Positions 47,385 through 58,613 of a stretch of 64,000 bases of DNA are shown piece after piece. The position numbers and the translations under genes were made by a program. The stretch comes from Heligmosomoides polygyrus polygyrus (lineage: Eukaryota > Nematoda > Chromadorea > Rhabditida > Heligmosomidae), in assembly GCA_947396885.1 (NCBI GenBank), contig OX377204.1:55725139-55789138 (forward strand), given 5' to 3'. Each line of letters begins with the position of its first letter. Position 1 is the first letter of the stretch. Below the pieces are notes generated by a model. The model saw only the letters and a program-made list of their open reading frames with translations, ran no database searches and was not told where the DNA came from.

Positions 47385-48595
47385 AGTCGGGTAGGTATTA
47401 TTCACAATTAGAGGACTCGCCATGGGTCAGGGACTTGCGTTAAACCTGGCCATTGCGTTTAAGATCGAAGCACCCGCCCTCAATCGGCTCCCCATCTTTT
47501 ACTGTAGGTACATTGACGACTGCTTCGTCATATGTGAGGATCATTAAGAGATGGATGAGTGTTTTCGTCTAATCGACAGCCAGTCTCATTTTATAAAACT
47601 GACCAAACTAGCGAAAACGGGCCACCATCTCTCATTGTTCAAGTGCAGCTCCTAGGGCCGGATTCATCAACGACTTACGTAACTTTAACGGAGAATTGTA
47701 AGCTTATCAAGCGATGTGGTGAGCGATAAGACGCGTTATCTGAGCTTTTAAGCGGCTTATCGCTCACCATATTGCTTGATAAGCTTGCACTTCGCCGTTA
47801 AAGTTATGTATGTCGTTGATGAATCCAGCCCAGCAATAAAAGCATCATTGTGCACTATCGTACGGCTCATCCCAATCGGACTGAAAGCTGTGATAAGAAA
47901 CATGTTCAATTCAGCAGCGCAAATCTACAGTGAGGAGCAAGAGGGCAAGGAATCTATAAATATAAGACGAGAAATTGTTGCACAAAATGGGTTAAGTTCA
48001 GAGACTTCACAAAGAGGTGGACGCAACCGGGAAAATAAAGAAGACGCGCTGGGGCTTTCTCTAGCAAGATCACTTTCCTGATGCTGTTTATCTCTGAAGG
48101 GGTCGGCACTTCCATAAGAAAGCGCCCGAGGAGAACGGAATTAGATGAGTCGGTAATTCTTACGGAAGTACCGCCCAGTAACAAGCAGCGGCTGGTAGAA
48201 AACCGTATGTACGACCCTGTGTGGTCTTCCGGCTGGCAGGGAGGGAGATGGCGCCGTTTCTAGAACAGTTTACAGAATCACCTGTCACAGCTGTGGTGAG
48301 AATTATATCGGGGAAACTTCTCGCTCACTACATGTGCGTGCCAAAGAACACTTGGAGGGGAAGCAGAGGTCGCGGGTTTGCACTGCACTGGGTGACCACA
48401 GGGTCAACGCCCACCACGGAGAGGACTTTGGGGTCACATTCAAAATCTTAGCACGTGAGCCCCAAACGTCAATGCGGAAAGCGCTTGAGGCATTTTGGAT
48501 ACAGGCTGCTGATCCAAAAATGAACCAGAAGGGAGAGTGCCTATATATAACCTGGGAGCTCATAGCTAATATGACCTCATGGGAGAAATGATGTA
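47385..48595 (+). mobile_element. Penelope-like element, RT C-terminal part and GIY-YIG nuclease
   Basis: After the duplication the RT continues: EDSPMGQGLALNLAIAFKIE and FYCRYIDDCFVICEDH, with the catalytic YIDD at 47509-47520, then a stop near 47546 and HFIKLTKLAKTGHH-like sequence. A MITE interrupts at 47656-47831. Downstream are LDESVILTEVPPSNKQRLVE and CHSCGENYIGETSRSLHVRA with KEHLEG (about 48283-48360), a GIY-YIG endonuclease with its Cys-x-x-Cys pair, ending ALEAFWIQAADPKMNQKGEC near 48540. Several frame breaks. Such elements copy RNA by target-primed reverse transcription using the GIY-YIG nuclease; this copy is dead. Confidence 0.88.
47656..47831. mobile_element. Foldback MITE, copy 4 (second subfamily)
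   Basis: Ends GGCCGGATTCATCAACGACTTA and its complement GTCGTTGATGAATCCAGCC. The inner arms (aagcttatcaagcgatgtggtgagcgataag and its complement) differ fully from copies 1 and 3. It lies within the Penelope-like element. Confidence 0.8.
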
Positions 48596-49159
48596 ACTGC
48601 TAAACAGTTTCAAGGAAGAGGTCACGCAGAGCGTCACGTAGAGTCAAGTGTGCAGAACGACGTGGGAAGCCACCACCGCTTCAACAGAATGGAGCTGCCA
48701 AATTTCGCGAGCGGCATGAGCGGTACTCCACAGCCTGATGGAGGTGGGAGAGGGGCTTATACTCCTACCAATGCAACTATTGCATATTATGCTCCTGTGC
48801 TCTGCGGGCGAGTAACATCAAAATTTTAGCTCTCATCTAGGATAAGAACCGCGTCACAAACCACATTTATTGGCTTCTTCAGTGATTTTTTCTAAGATTG
48901 CACCTATCTTGCATGCTTAAGACCACAGAACGCTACCACTTCGTGGAGAGAACACATGCGAGACAAGCATTTAGATGTGTCGCAGCACTTGCAATATTAT
49001 AATTCCAATCGGAAATTCGATGAAATCGGTGGATATCGATAGCTCGATCAAACTCATTATGAAACTCGCTATGAAACCCTTAAGAATTCTGTCTCTTCTA
49101 AATCAGAACGCTAGTTGTACTACGTCTGTGACACTTCTTCTGAATCTGGAGCCTAGCTG
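48596..49159. other. No gene recognised
   Basis: Short open frames only. Confidence 0.35.
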
Positions 49160-50050
49160 ACGTGCTTTATCATGAAACAGCAAGAGCCTTCGCTTCTTTT
49201 GAAGCAACACATCCCATGTTGAACAAAACTCCAATTACTCGACTCGACTCGCTTGCTTTCACACAGTATGAGGATCTTGGCGCATCGTCGATAGACGCAT
49301 TCGCGAAATCTTCAAGCATTATGACAACCACTGTGGTTTCGTGAGTGATGCGGCGCCACCGATGCAGCACATACCGCCCTCCTTCTGGTGTAGAAGTATC
49401 GCGAAAAAGAAAAGCCGGTGCATCTTGCATTTCTTGACCTGGAGAAGGCCTTTGATCGTGCACCGCGTGGGGTTATATATTATAGTACGCCCTTCGACAG
49501 CAAGCGGTTCACGACGAACTCGTAGAGTGGGTGCGAATGCTATACTCTTGCTCAAAGAGTCGAGGGCGAGCTTCTGCAGGCACCTCGGTGGAGTTCCCAT
49601 TGTTGTCTGATTCTGCATTTTCCTCACTCCTTGTTGTCGCTGTGCCATTACGCGAGACCTTCAGAAACCACTCCCATGGAGGTTGCTTTATGCTGATGAC
49701 GTAATGCCCGCATATGTATAAAGATGAACTCGAGCGGCAGGTGTAACCTTGGTGGGACCGCAGGGAGATGTTCGGTCCTAAAGTGAACGTCAAGAAGACC
49801 GTGTACCTGACGACTGACGTAAATGAATCCGGATCCATTTAGTTTAATAGCGCTGAACTTTTACCAACTTCAGTTTTCATGTACTTGCAATCAGCAATAG
49901 CGCCCGGTGGTAGTCTGACGGCTGAAGTGAACTCAAACGTGAGTGCAGCGTGGAGCATGTAGACTGGAATGCTCTGCGACAAGAAAATGCCGGAGCGCTT
50001 AAAGTCAAACATCTATAGAACTGTCGCTCCTCCGTCGTACGGTGCTGGGT
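49160..50050 (+). mobile_element. Strongly decayed RTE RT fragment
   Basis: Scattered matches to copies A-C: RLDSLAFTQYEDLGASSIDA, FLDLEKAFDRAPRGV-like (about 49435-49470), WVRMLYSCSKSRGRASAGTS (about 49530), LLYADDVM (about 49690), VNVKKTVYLTTDVNESGS (about 49785-49835) and CDKKMPERLKSNIYR-like near 50000. Many stops and indels. Confidence 0.75.
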
Positions 50051-50985
50051 GCTGGCCATGATACTGCCACGTTCTCCGCGGCAGTACTTCATTAGCAGCT
50101 TTGTAGTGGTTTCGTGTCTGGCTGTGGTCTGGACCGTCTTTCCATGCATACCGTTTGACTCTGATAAAAAATCACAGAGCGGAAGAAGCACGATTACAAG
50201 AGTTGGTGAATCCATTTCACGGCTAAGCCTACGGTCGGTACGATAAGCCTCAGAACAACAAGATTTTTTCGAAGAGCATATTGACGAACTGCGCATTCTC
50301 TAATGGCTCCCAAAATTTGGGGCTCAATAGCCAGCCTTCATGTGGTGCTTCCGTCGTTCGGTTGCATAAAGTCTTAAACTTTCGCCACCACTCCCAATCA
50401 AGTTTTGGATTCCATAACTTGATGGAATCCTCAGGAGCTGTGATTTCATTGACGATACTGCATGGTTACGAATGGATGGCGGATGCCACCCTCAAACGCA
50501 AGATCGCGCTGCGAGCCTTACTCGGCCGCGGTTTTCCTTTCCATTCAGCAGCTGCTTTGGTATGCGATTTCCCACCCCATGAGGAAGTGAAGCAGCATAC
50601 CGGAAGGCAAAATCAACCTGCTGAGAAGCACCGTCACCTATATCGGTTTCACTTCTATTCTTTTACTGATTTCTGAAATTCCGCAGCACAGAAAAAATGT
50701 GGTCAACAACGCACGCATTCGCTCCCTATTCATTGAAGGAAACTGAGGAACTGTCGAATTTCCACTTTTGGAAGGTCTGGTGCTAACACTTAGTTCTTAT
50801 CTTAATAAGTGTATCGTGATTGCATCAAAGGCTCGAACTCATCGACACCTGAGCTCTCCAGATTTCGGGCCTCATATCATCAACCGATATGTTCAATCCC
50901 ATCTTGAGTCTCCATCTCTCAACTTCCAATAATCTCATTTCTGCACACAACTCTCCACTATGTATATGAAACCTTATACCAATCA
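50051..50985. other. No gene recognised
   Basis: An open frame at 50281-50676 (+, 131 codons) shows no recognisable domain. Confidence 0.3.
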
Positions 50986-50989
50986 CAAA

Positions 50990-51480
50990 GCAGATTACAT
51001 ATTTTTGTTATTTTTTAGGCATAAAAATGAATTACACAGGAGGCAAAAATCAGCCTTCTTGGCAGCTGCTTCTCTTGGCATTTTGTCACGGTCAAAAGCA
51101 GTCGAAGAACCTCGGGTCACTTGCGAAGGTTTATGGAGAAGATGTCATGGGAGAGTCTACAGCAGGAAATGGCTTGCGAAGTTCAAGAACGGCGACTTTG
51201 AATACAGGCCCTTTAGTGAAGGGTCTTCGGAATTCGATGAAGACACTTTCGGAGGAGAACGGTCACTAAACAAGACGTGATTTAACCGACAAAATGAACT
51301 GCGGTCAAAAATAGTTCTTAGTCATCTCCACTCGACGGGATCTGCCGAAAAATTGATAGCATGGATGGCTCACGACCTTTCTGAATTCAAAAAGGAAGTA
51401 TGCCTTCAGATTGCATCACAACATCTAGCCGGTATCGAACAATAGGCGGATATGAACAACGTTTTTGTGGCCAATCATCA
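50990..51480 (+). pseudogene. Mariner-type transposase fragment
   Basis: One frame gives the helix-turn-helix region LAKVYGEDVMGESTA (from 51027). After a frameshift near 51165 the other frame continues RKWLAKFKNGDFEYRPFSEG and SSEFDEDTF, then about 51330-51440 gives SHLHSTGSAEKLIAWMAHDL with SEFKKEVCLQIASQHLA. This is the DNA-binding half of a mariner/SETMAR-type transposase. The DDD catalytic half is not convincing downstream. Terminal inverted repeats were not identified. Confidence 0.75.
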
Positions 51481-52344
51481 CGGAAGACGTTAATATTAAG
51501 CAAAAGAAGGTGTGAATGGCTCCAGGTGAAGAAGATCAGGTGTCTGAAATGCTGATGGCCTCGTAGGTATCCTTGTCAAATAAAAAGCAAATCAGCTACA
51601 TCACTTGGGTATTCATACTGATCAAAAAGCAAATCGTTGAAATGACACCACTCGAAGAAAACATTTCGAATTTAAAAACTAAAAGATGAATACCTGCTCC
51701 TTCTTTTCTTTTCAGTTTGACCGAAAAGTTGATACTTCTGTGTACCTTTGGTCCAGGTGTGCCTTTTCTAATCGCTCACCTGGCATCTTCAGGACCGACA
51801 ATTGCGAGAATACAACGGTCCCGTTTCGGGATGAAACCCACCGTACGTGTAACACCTCCTTCATCCAATACGGACGACGTACTCAACTCTAAAGTGAGTT
51901 GCTTTGATTTTTTTCCTTCTTAGGTGTTACCGGTCCTAAAACCAAAGGCACCAATAGGACATTCAATATAGGTGCTACAGAACCATGAAAATTATGCTAA
52001 TATTGCGTAATAAAGAAATTTGGAAAAGAAACCCTATGGTTAACGCATTCAAGTGCGCAGCTGGAGTTCGCGATTTTGCAGACCTAGCGACTTTTCTTTC
52101 CATTGAAGTAGCATATATGAGCAATGGATCACGTCAATTGAATGGTCATTTTATTGAATTGTTAGGGTGCTCACGCTTTAATACCTTGTTTCTATGCAGG
52201 ATAGTTCTGCCAGCCGCCGACGACCAGTAGCTCTTTCCAAAATTTGTGAATGATACCCACCCTTTTCTACCAAATGGAATTCGCTTACAGACCCAAGGAT
52301 GGACGTCCACAAAGCGTTATGTGTTCGCTACAAAAAGGCAAAAT
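51481..52344. other. No gene recognised
   Basis: May include eroded mariner sequence on its left side. No other supported feature. Confidence 0.3.
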
Positions 52345-52650
52345 TTGTTAGCCAGGATAAAAAAAGGATAAAGGACGGCGTTACTCAATCCCTGGGATGC
52401 GCCAGCGCATTCTACTTCTACGGGATGTCATGGAGGCGACATGAATGCGTATTTGGCCATGCAATGACTTGCGGTGGCCAGCCGATGAACAAGTCAGCGC
52501 TTTGTCCTTCCCAGACAAGTCTGGTACCAATTCACCGACCCCGGAGGGATGGAAGGCTTGGTTGGCCTGGGCGGGAAATCCGAACCAGGAACCTGGTATC
52601 GGGTGCACGCGACAGTCGCGCCTCCTTCGACTGCGTTACACGCGCCCCTA
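52345..52650 (-). mobile_element. tRNA-related SINE (family 2), copy 1
   Basis: On the minus strand: an A-box-like TAACGCAGTCGAAGG near 52640, a B-box-like GGTTCGGATTTCC near 52585, then a body with ccttccatccctccggggtc, gaattggtaccagacttgtc and gcaagtcattg. It ends in an A/T-rich ggattgagtaacgcc segment. Near-identical body segments recur at 53.05-53.46 and 63.28-63.85 kb. Confidence 0.65.
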
Positions 52651-53052
52651 TAAACGCCCCTATAGCGCCCCTATAGCGTACCTATAAACAAGCTAAATTA
52701 CTAAAGCTAAATTACTAAGAGATTCTGTGCTTCCAGAAACTATATACAATGCTTGAAGCGAGATCATTCGTAGCCACGAAAAAATGACCAAAAATTGAGG
52801 TAGCAAAATCGGCCATATCATATGCAACGATGCAACAACCTAATAGCGATGGAATGAGACCTAATTTCGACTAGAAAACACGCTAAAAACGCAGCTTCTC
52901 GTTCTGAAGTGGAAAACTGTCTAGGAATGGGTTTAGACACCGCTGAAAGATCGCCAATAATGTTCAAGCTTACGACGCATTTCACACCCTGCAAAAATAG
53001 GAGAAGAACACAAGGTGTGCTTTTTTCAACTTGTCCTTTTTAGAGTAACTCA

Positions 53053-53215
53053 AAGTGGCCATACAATGACTTGCGGTGGCCAGCCGATCAACAAGTTAGC
53101 GCTTTATCCTTCCCAGACAAGTCTGGTACCAATTCACCGACCCCGGAGGGATGGAAGGCTTGGTTGGCTTGGGCGGGAAATCCGAACCAGGTTCCTGGTA
53201 TCGGATGTACGCCAT
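53053..53215 (-). mobile_element. SINE family 2, copy 2 (partial)
   Basis: Body and B-box region nearly identical to copy 1 (gacttgcggtggccagccga, gacaagtctggtaccaattc). It abuts copy 3 in opposite orientation. Confidence 0.65.
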
Positions 53216-53465
53216 AGTTGCCACAGTTCCTAGAGTTCCCGTCCATGCCCCAAGCGTTCCATCCCTCCAGGGTCGGTGAATTGATACCAGGCTTGTTCGG
53301 GAAGGAAAGGAAATCGCTGACTTGATCTTCGGCTAGCCAATCCAAGTCATTGTATGGCCAAATACGCATTCAAATGGCCTCCACGACATCCCATTGAAGT
53401 ATAGTGCGTTGCGCATCTCATAAGGGATTGAGTAAAGCCGTCATTCATCCTTTTCCTTATGTAGC
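53216..53465 (+). mobile_element. SINE family 2, copy 3
   Basis: Plus-orientation body (ttccatccctccagggtcgg, tgaattgataccaggcttg) through tcattgtatggccaaatacg to ggattgagtaaagccgtc. It forms a head-to-head inverted pair with copy 2. Confidence 0.65.
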
Positions 53466-54300
53466 GCATCAGTCCAGCGCTGCTTTATTCTCCCTAGGGG
53501 CTACATATAAAAAACCCTCAAAATTAAAGACACTCTTTCGGTCTTTCTAACTGTGATATTTTATGCGAGGCATGTGACGAGAATCGTAGGCGAGCCTCAG
53601 CTCCTCCATTCTGGGAGTGATACCGACCTTTGAGAGACGTCGCTTACTCGGTTCAAACACCGACTGTCCACCACAGCACCTTCGTTTCCACTACGCTGAG
53701 GCGCCTTTCAGTTTCTTTAGTCACGAGTCAGTACTCATACTGAAGTACGTGGCATTCAATGCCGTTTACCTTAACTGATCTTGAAAAGTTATGGTCTCGG
53801 TATTTTTGACGTTAAACGTGAGTCCAAACCTCTCTAACCAACCTGGCTCCTGCAGATCACGAGTTATGGCATCCATAACAACAATGAGGAGCAGCGGATT
53901 TTAGACTCCTCAAAACGACACACTAATTTTGCATTTTTTTTCTCACCACAAAACGTGAAAAGTGGGAGTCACGTTTTCCAAATCTTGTATTACGATAGAG
54001 AAGTCATGCGAGTCTGCATGCTAAAGTACATGCTCCCATCGAAGTTGCATGCCTCTTGTCCGAAACTATATCTGATAGCTCGTCTGTCTTTTGTTGCTCC
54101 AGAGTGGCCATTAAGGTACCTACAACACCCTATTATGGAATTTCTGAAGTCTTCTCATTAACCAGGTTCCAAAACCTTTTTCCGAGCAGCAGGCTTGAAA
54201 AGAAGTGATACCGTCACCTTCACCAGCGGTAACAATCTTCATTAAGCTGTCATTGAAATACTTCGCGCTTACAATCGCTTCTCTAAAGCGTCCTTAGATG
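53466..54300 (-). mobile_element. Decayed RTE fragment I, rearranged
   Basis: The plus strand shows reversed RTE pieces: gcgcatcagtccagcgctgc (C-terminal), cgctgaggcgcctttcagtt, gttatggcatccataacaac (RT core), then an endonuclease segment from about 53945 (agtgggagtcacgttttcca). The middle is deleted, so the RT piece abuts the EN piece. Diverged like fragment H. Confidence 0.7.
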
Positions 54301-55598
54301 GTTATTCGTTATTCGTTTCGTTTATTGCCAATAACCATACTCTGTAACCGGGTAAAAAACAGAACAAAAGATTGGCTATGTAACCCATACACAAAGTATT
54401 TAATAACCACTAAGAAAGCAACAAAAAAAATGGATGGCAAGGAGCTTTCTCAGATAAGAGGGGCCACTGTAGGACGAAAGTAAAGTCAAGTAAAGTCACT
54501 GAGGAAGAGAAAGAAAAAAAATAAGAGGTAGTCATTAAAAAGGCAGACAATATATAATTTGACACAAAAAGTTAATTTCTGGATTTACTGAATTGCTGAA
54601 CTCTCTGAAATGTCGCCGGAAACGCTAGAACTACGACCCTCCCAGCACGCAACTGGCCGAGCCATACCGGGGCGGGCCCTGTATTTCAAGGACCTCATTG
54701 AACTAGTACGTACCCCAGGCGATGGCTGGGAGAGGAGGAGGCGTGTAGGCGAGACGAATCAATGGGAAAGTTTGAATAGATTGAGATTTCAAAGGCTATC
54801 ATTTGTATTGTATTTTAATATAATAATTACTTAATAACTTTTTTTTGAAGCCTATGAAATTTTGATGAAAATCTTTTGTGGTGTGATTTTTTGAAGCCTA
54901 TGAAATTCTTATGAAAATCTTTTGTGGTGATAGTCCTTTAGTGGCAGCACCCATCTAAGAAAGCATCCATACATCTCTGAGGCACTATAAATGCGTGACA
55001 GAGTGGGGAGCAAGAGAAAAAAAAATAATGATGTAGAGATTGTCAAGAAACACAGTGAATTAGACATTTAGGTCAGCATTGAAACCAACTGTAAAGGGAT
55101 GCCGGAAAAAGAACACAAGACAATAACAATGAACTATTGCAGCTAAAAGCATCTAAAGACATCTAACAAAACACCTAGAAACAACTGCAGAAAGAACTAA
55201 AAAAGACTAAAAAAAAGCTACAGCCCGTTAACAAGAACAAGAAAAGAAGGGTCGCGGCTGTTAATAGACGAGACGATGCGCAGGAAGTGTGCAGGAGAGG
55301 AAGCCATATTGAACTGCTCTGAACTGCTTTGAAGGCCGCCTTACTTCTGTAAGAGTATAGGATTGCAAAACATTTTATTTTGTTTAGCAATTTAAAAAAA
55401 AGAATTAGAGGGGACTTCCCTGCAATTTCGCCTGCCACGACCCAAAAACTCAGTGCATGGTACCACGGAGCAGCAAAAACAGCAGATGTGAACATGACTG
55501 ACATCAGGAAGGGAGTCGTAAGAAAAAGAAAAAACCTACCAATGCTGATATTACTTAACAAAAACGGCTAAATGAGCATCGAATATTTGATATTGGAA
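54301..55598. other. No clear gene; recurrent peptide and tandem duplication
   Basis: 54610-54834 (+) encodes RALYFKDLIELVRTPGDGWE, with a related peptide near 35.2 kb. 54842-54930 is a tandem duplication of about 45 bp (gaagcctatgaaatt ... atgaaaatcttttgtggtg twice). 55380-55571 (+) is a Lys-rich open frame. Part of this may be the 3' UTR of LINE K. Confidence 0.3.
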
Positions 55599-57858
55599 TT
55601 ATGAGTACCAATTTGAGTGCCAATTCTCGTTTTGTGCTAGGAAATTGGCCAGATGAATTTGAAACAGAGAAGATTTTTTCCACTGGAAAAAAGAAGAGTC
55701 TAGACTGTTCCACAGTGGGACGACTCTACCAAGGAAACTTCCTTGAAAGGACCGAGTGTTGGTTTTATCTGGCCTGATTCGGTATGCATGACCACGAGTG
55801 GTACCGATAGCTTGGGATAATTCAAAGAGATCGGTCAATTTAATAGATATTTCTCTTGAGATAAATTTGTACATCAGGCCAAAATCAGCTACCACTCGTC
55901 GGTGTTCAAGCGTGGGGGCTCCTAACTTTTTAAGACGTTGCCCATAAGAAAAATATTTCCGATGCGAGCAAAACAACGGTACGTGAAACTTTTTTGGACA
56001 CCTTCTATCAATTCACTATCTGATCGGCAATAGGGTGACCACACAGGTGAGCAATACTCAAGTATGGGACGAGCATACATAACGAAAAGTCGGAAGAGAA
56101 CAGTAATATCACGGGTTTTGAACGCTCTTAGAATGAAATTTGCAATCGAATTTGCTCGGGAAACAATGCGGTCAATATGACATTTAAAGTTCAATTCGTC
56201 TGAGTAGTAAACTCCAAGATCGCGTACTTCATGAATGATCGCTAAGGGATTCCCATCAATTTTAAAGGTGTAGGATGGATGGTTTTTTCCAATCAACATA
56301 ACTGCCGTTTTTTGTATCGAGATGTCGAGTTCCCATATTGAGGCCCACTTAACTAATGTGTCAATAGATTCTTGAAGTCTGTCACAATTGTTAATAGTGA
56401 AAACTTTGGCGTCATCAGCAAACAAGCTGCAGGAACAGCCGTCAGGTAGCGCATCAAAAATGTCATTTATATACAACAAAAAAAGTAGAGGGCCGAGGCA
56501 GGTTCCTTGAGGAACCCCACTCGGCGTGATATAAGACTGGGACTTGCAATTATTTACGACGACCATTTGGACTCGATCTGCCAGAAAAGCTTTTAGAAAT
56601 TTGTGGAGTTGTCCTTTTATACCATAGGCGAAAAGTTTCTCTAGCAGTAACGAAATCTGAACGGAATCAAAAGCCTTTGCCAAATCTAAAAAACAAACCG
56701 AGACATAATTACGATTATCAATCTCTCTTTGCCATAGCGGGACCGTAGTTATGAGGGCAGAAACCGTTGATCGGGAAGAAAGGAACCCGTGTTGGTTTGG
56801 ATGAATTAAATCGTTTATCTTGAGGAAATGTGCAATTTGGTGACAGATTATACGTTCCAACACTTTACTAGTTGAACAAGTCAAACAAATTGGTCTATAA
56901 TTTGCAGCAGAGTTTTTTGATCCTTTCTTAAAAATCGGACGAACTAGGCCAACCTTCCATAGTTGCGGCACTTGGCCTTGAAGTAAAACTCTACTAAACA
57001 TAATAGTTAGCGGAGACGTTAAACCTAAGGCCGCATTCTTTAAGAAGATATAGGGGATGTCATCCGGAGACGTGGAGACTCTATTTGGAAGTTTACGGAG
57101 AACGCTATAAACAACGTTACTAGGTATATCAACCCAATCCAGCTCTGCACGAGTCCTAGGCGGTAGTGTGTAGCTGCTCTGAGTAGGCTTTTTGTATGTT
57201 GATTGAAAGTATTTCGCAAATTCCTCAGCTTTGACCCAATCATCTTTAAGAACACGACCATCAGCCGTAATCAGACTAGGAATGGATTCACACAGTTTTA
57301 ATCTTTTTCTGCAAAAGCTGTAAAATCTCTTATTATTTTTGTGTTGTGCATTTTTTTTCTCTTTTTCAATCTCAAAACGCATAAGAGTACGCTTTAGCTT
57401 GCGCGAGTACTTCATAGCCCTTTTATAGGAGGATGGGTTTGAACTCAGGAGGTCAACTTTGGATTTAAGGAGATATATTTTTTTCGGATACTTTTCAAGG
57501 TTCTCCATATGCAGCGAGATGGGGACATACTGTTCAATCAACTTTTGACATGTATGCACATAGTAGGAATAAAAGTCCTCAACAGTATGACAGAGGTTGT
57601 TTATGTGGAGCCAGTTTATTTGAGAAAGCGCAGAATTGATTTGTTCAAAGTTTGCCTTTTTGAAGTTTCTAAAGTGTCTGCGGTAACACGGGAGGTATGG
57701 AGGTTGAACATGTTGAACATTACTTACAAGCTTGAAAATAACGCTTTTGTGGTCTGACGTGCTAAAAGGTGGCCCAACAGTAATGTCTTGAAGCAGTAAA
57801 GGGTTTGAGGTCAAAACGATATCCAAAATATTTAGCCCATGAGTAAATATTTAGCCCA
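55599..57858 (-). mobile_element. CR1-like LINE K, 5' truncated, one frameshift
   Basis: A 634-codon open frame (57826-55922) starts inside the endonuclease (NILDIVLTSNPLLLQ, STSDHKSVIFKL) and continues through the RT: VGLVRPIFKKGSKNSAANYR, HGFLSSRSTVSAL, CFLDLAKAFDSVQISLLLEK, SGVPQGTCLGPLLFLLYIND, CSLFADDAKVF and ARPILEYCSPVWSPYCRSD. A one-base shift near 55975 moves to the C-terminal frame 55976-55599 (SYGQRLKKLGAPTLEHRRVV ... FLGRVVPLWNSLDSSFFQW). ORF1 and the first half of the endonuclease are missing. A 17 bp segment (aatatttagcccatga) is duplicated at the 5' break (57827-57860). This is the best-preserved RT of the window. Confidence 0.9.
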
Positions 57859-57860
57859 TG

Positions 57861-57952
57861 AAAAAATGCAACGATTGTTCTAAGAATTGCCTAAGTTGTA
57901 GAAATACGTGGAGTGAAACATTTCCGAAAAGTTATTTGTGCAGCAATAAAAA
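57861..57952. repeat. 92 bp direct repeat, copy 1
   Basis: Begins AAAAAATGCAACGATTGTTC and is identical to 58522-58613. A decayed RTE fragment lies between the two. Confidence 0.85.
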
Positions 57953-58380
57953 TGGTTATGCTTTTACTGCTGTGGTCGTTGGACTGCTGCATAAAAAGGG
58001 CTTAACGTCTCGTCGGATATCTGTGAGTTGGTGCAGAACCACCTCGCCTCTTGTATCGTGCAGAAATGTATTCGCCTGCGATCTCCTAGGAGCGGCTCGA
58101 CAATGAGTCCACGTTTAGTCGCTACGTCGCTTTTGTTCACGTTGTGAGACTTTTGTGGAGTAACAGCCTCTCCAAAACGCCGTCCTTGCATCAATCACCT
58201 TTGCATACTTTTCACTCGCTGTGCATAGCCAGTGCTCGTCGGCTCCCGCCCATGCCATGTCTCGCGAAACGAATAACGTTGGAACCAAAATGGCCAGGTG
58301 ATATTAGATGGGATTTTCGTAGGGGGCTCTCGCCTATTCTTCAGCGTCCATAGTGTTGTTCCGATCAGCTCGCAACTCTT
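57953..58380 (-). mobile_element. RTE 5' fragment L
   Basis: The minus strand gives RGLIVEPLLGDRRRIHFCTI with QEARWFCTNSQISDE, matching the LTGRSCELVEALE-RRVDFC and QETRW region of copies A-C. The upstream leader (RRFGEAVTPQKS) and the part toward 58340 correspond to their 5' coding end. Confidence 0.7.
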
Positions 58381-58521
58381 TAACTATATTCTTTGTCGTT
58401 GTCGTTCCAAGATCTTTTAAGTTAAGATTTTTTCAGAAATTTCTAGAAATATTCAACTACTCACATATAACGCAGTAATTTATCAATGCTAGACTATAAC
58501 GGGGAGAAACCTACAGTTGTA

Positions 58522-58613
58522 AAAAAATGCAACGATTGTTCTAAGAATTGCCTAAGTTGTAGAAATACGTGGAGTGAAACATTTCCGAAAAGTTATTTGT
58601 GCAGCAATAAAAA
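58522..58613. repeat. 92 bp direct repeat, copy 2
   Basis: Identical to 57861-57952. Confidence 0.85.

Noticed and set aside
55175..55561. 128-codon minus-strand frame with hydrophobic segments
   Set aside because: The plus strand is purine/Lys-rich low-complexity sequence, which makes the antisense look like membrane protein; no splice or family support.
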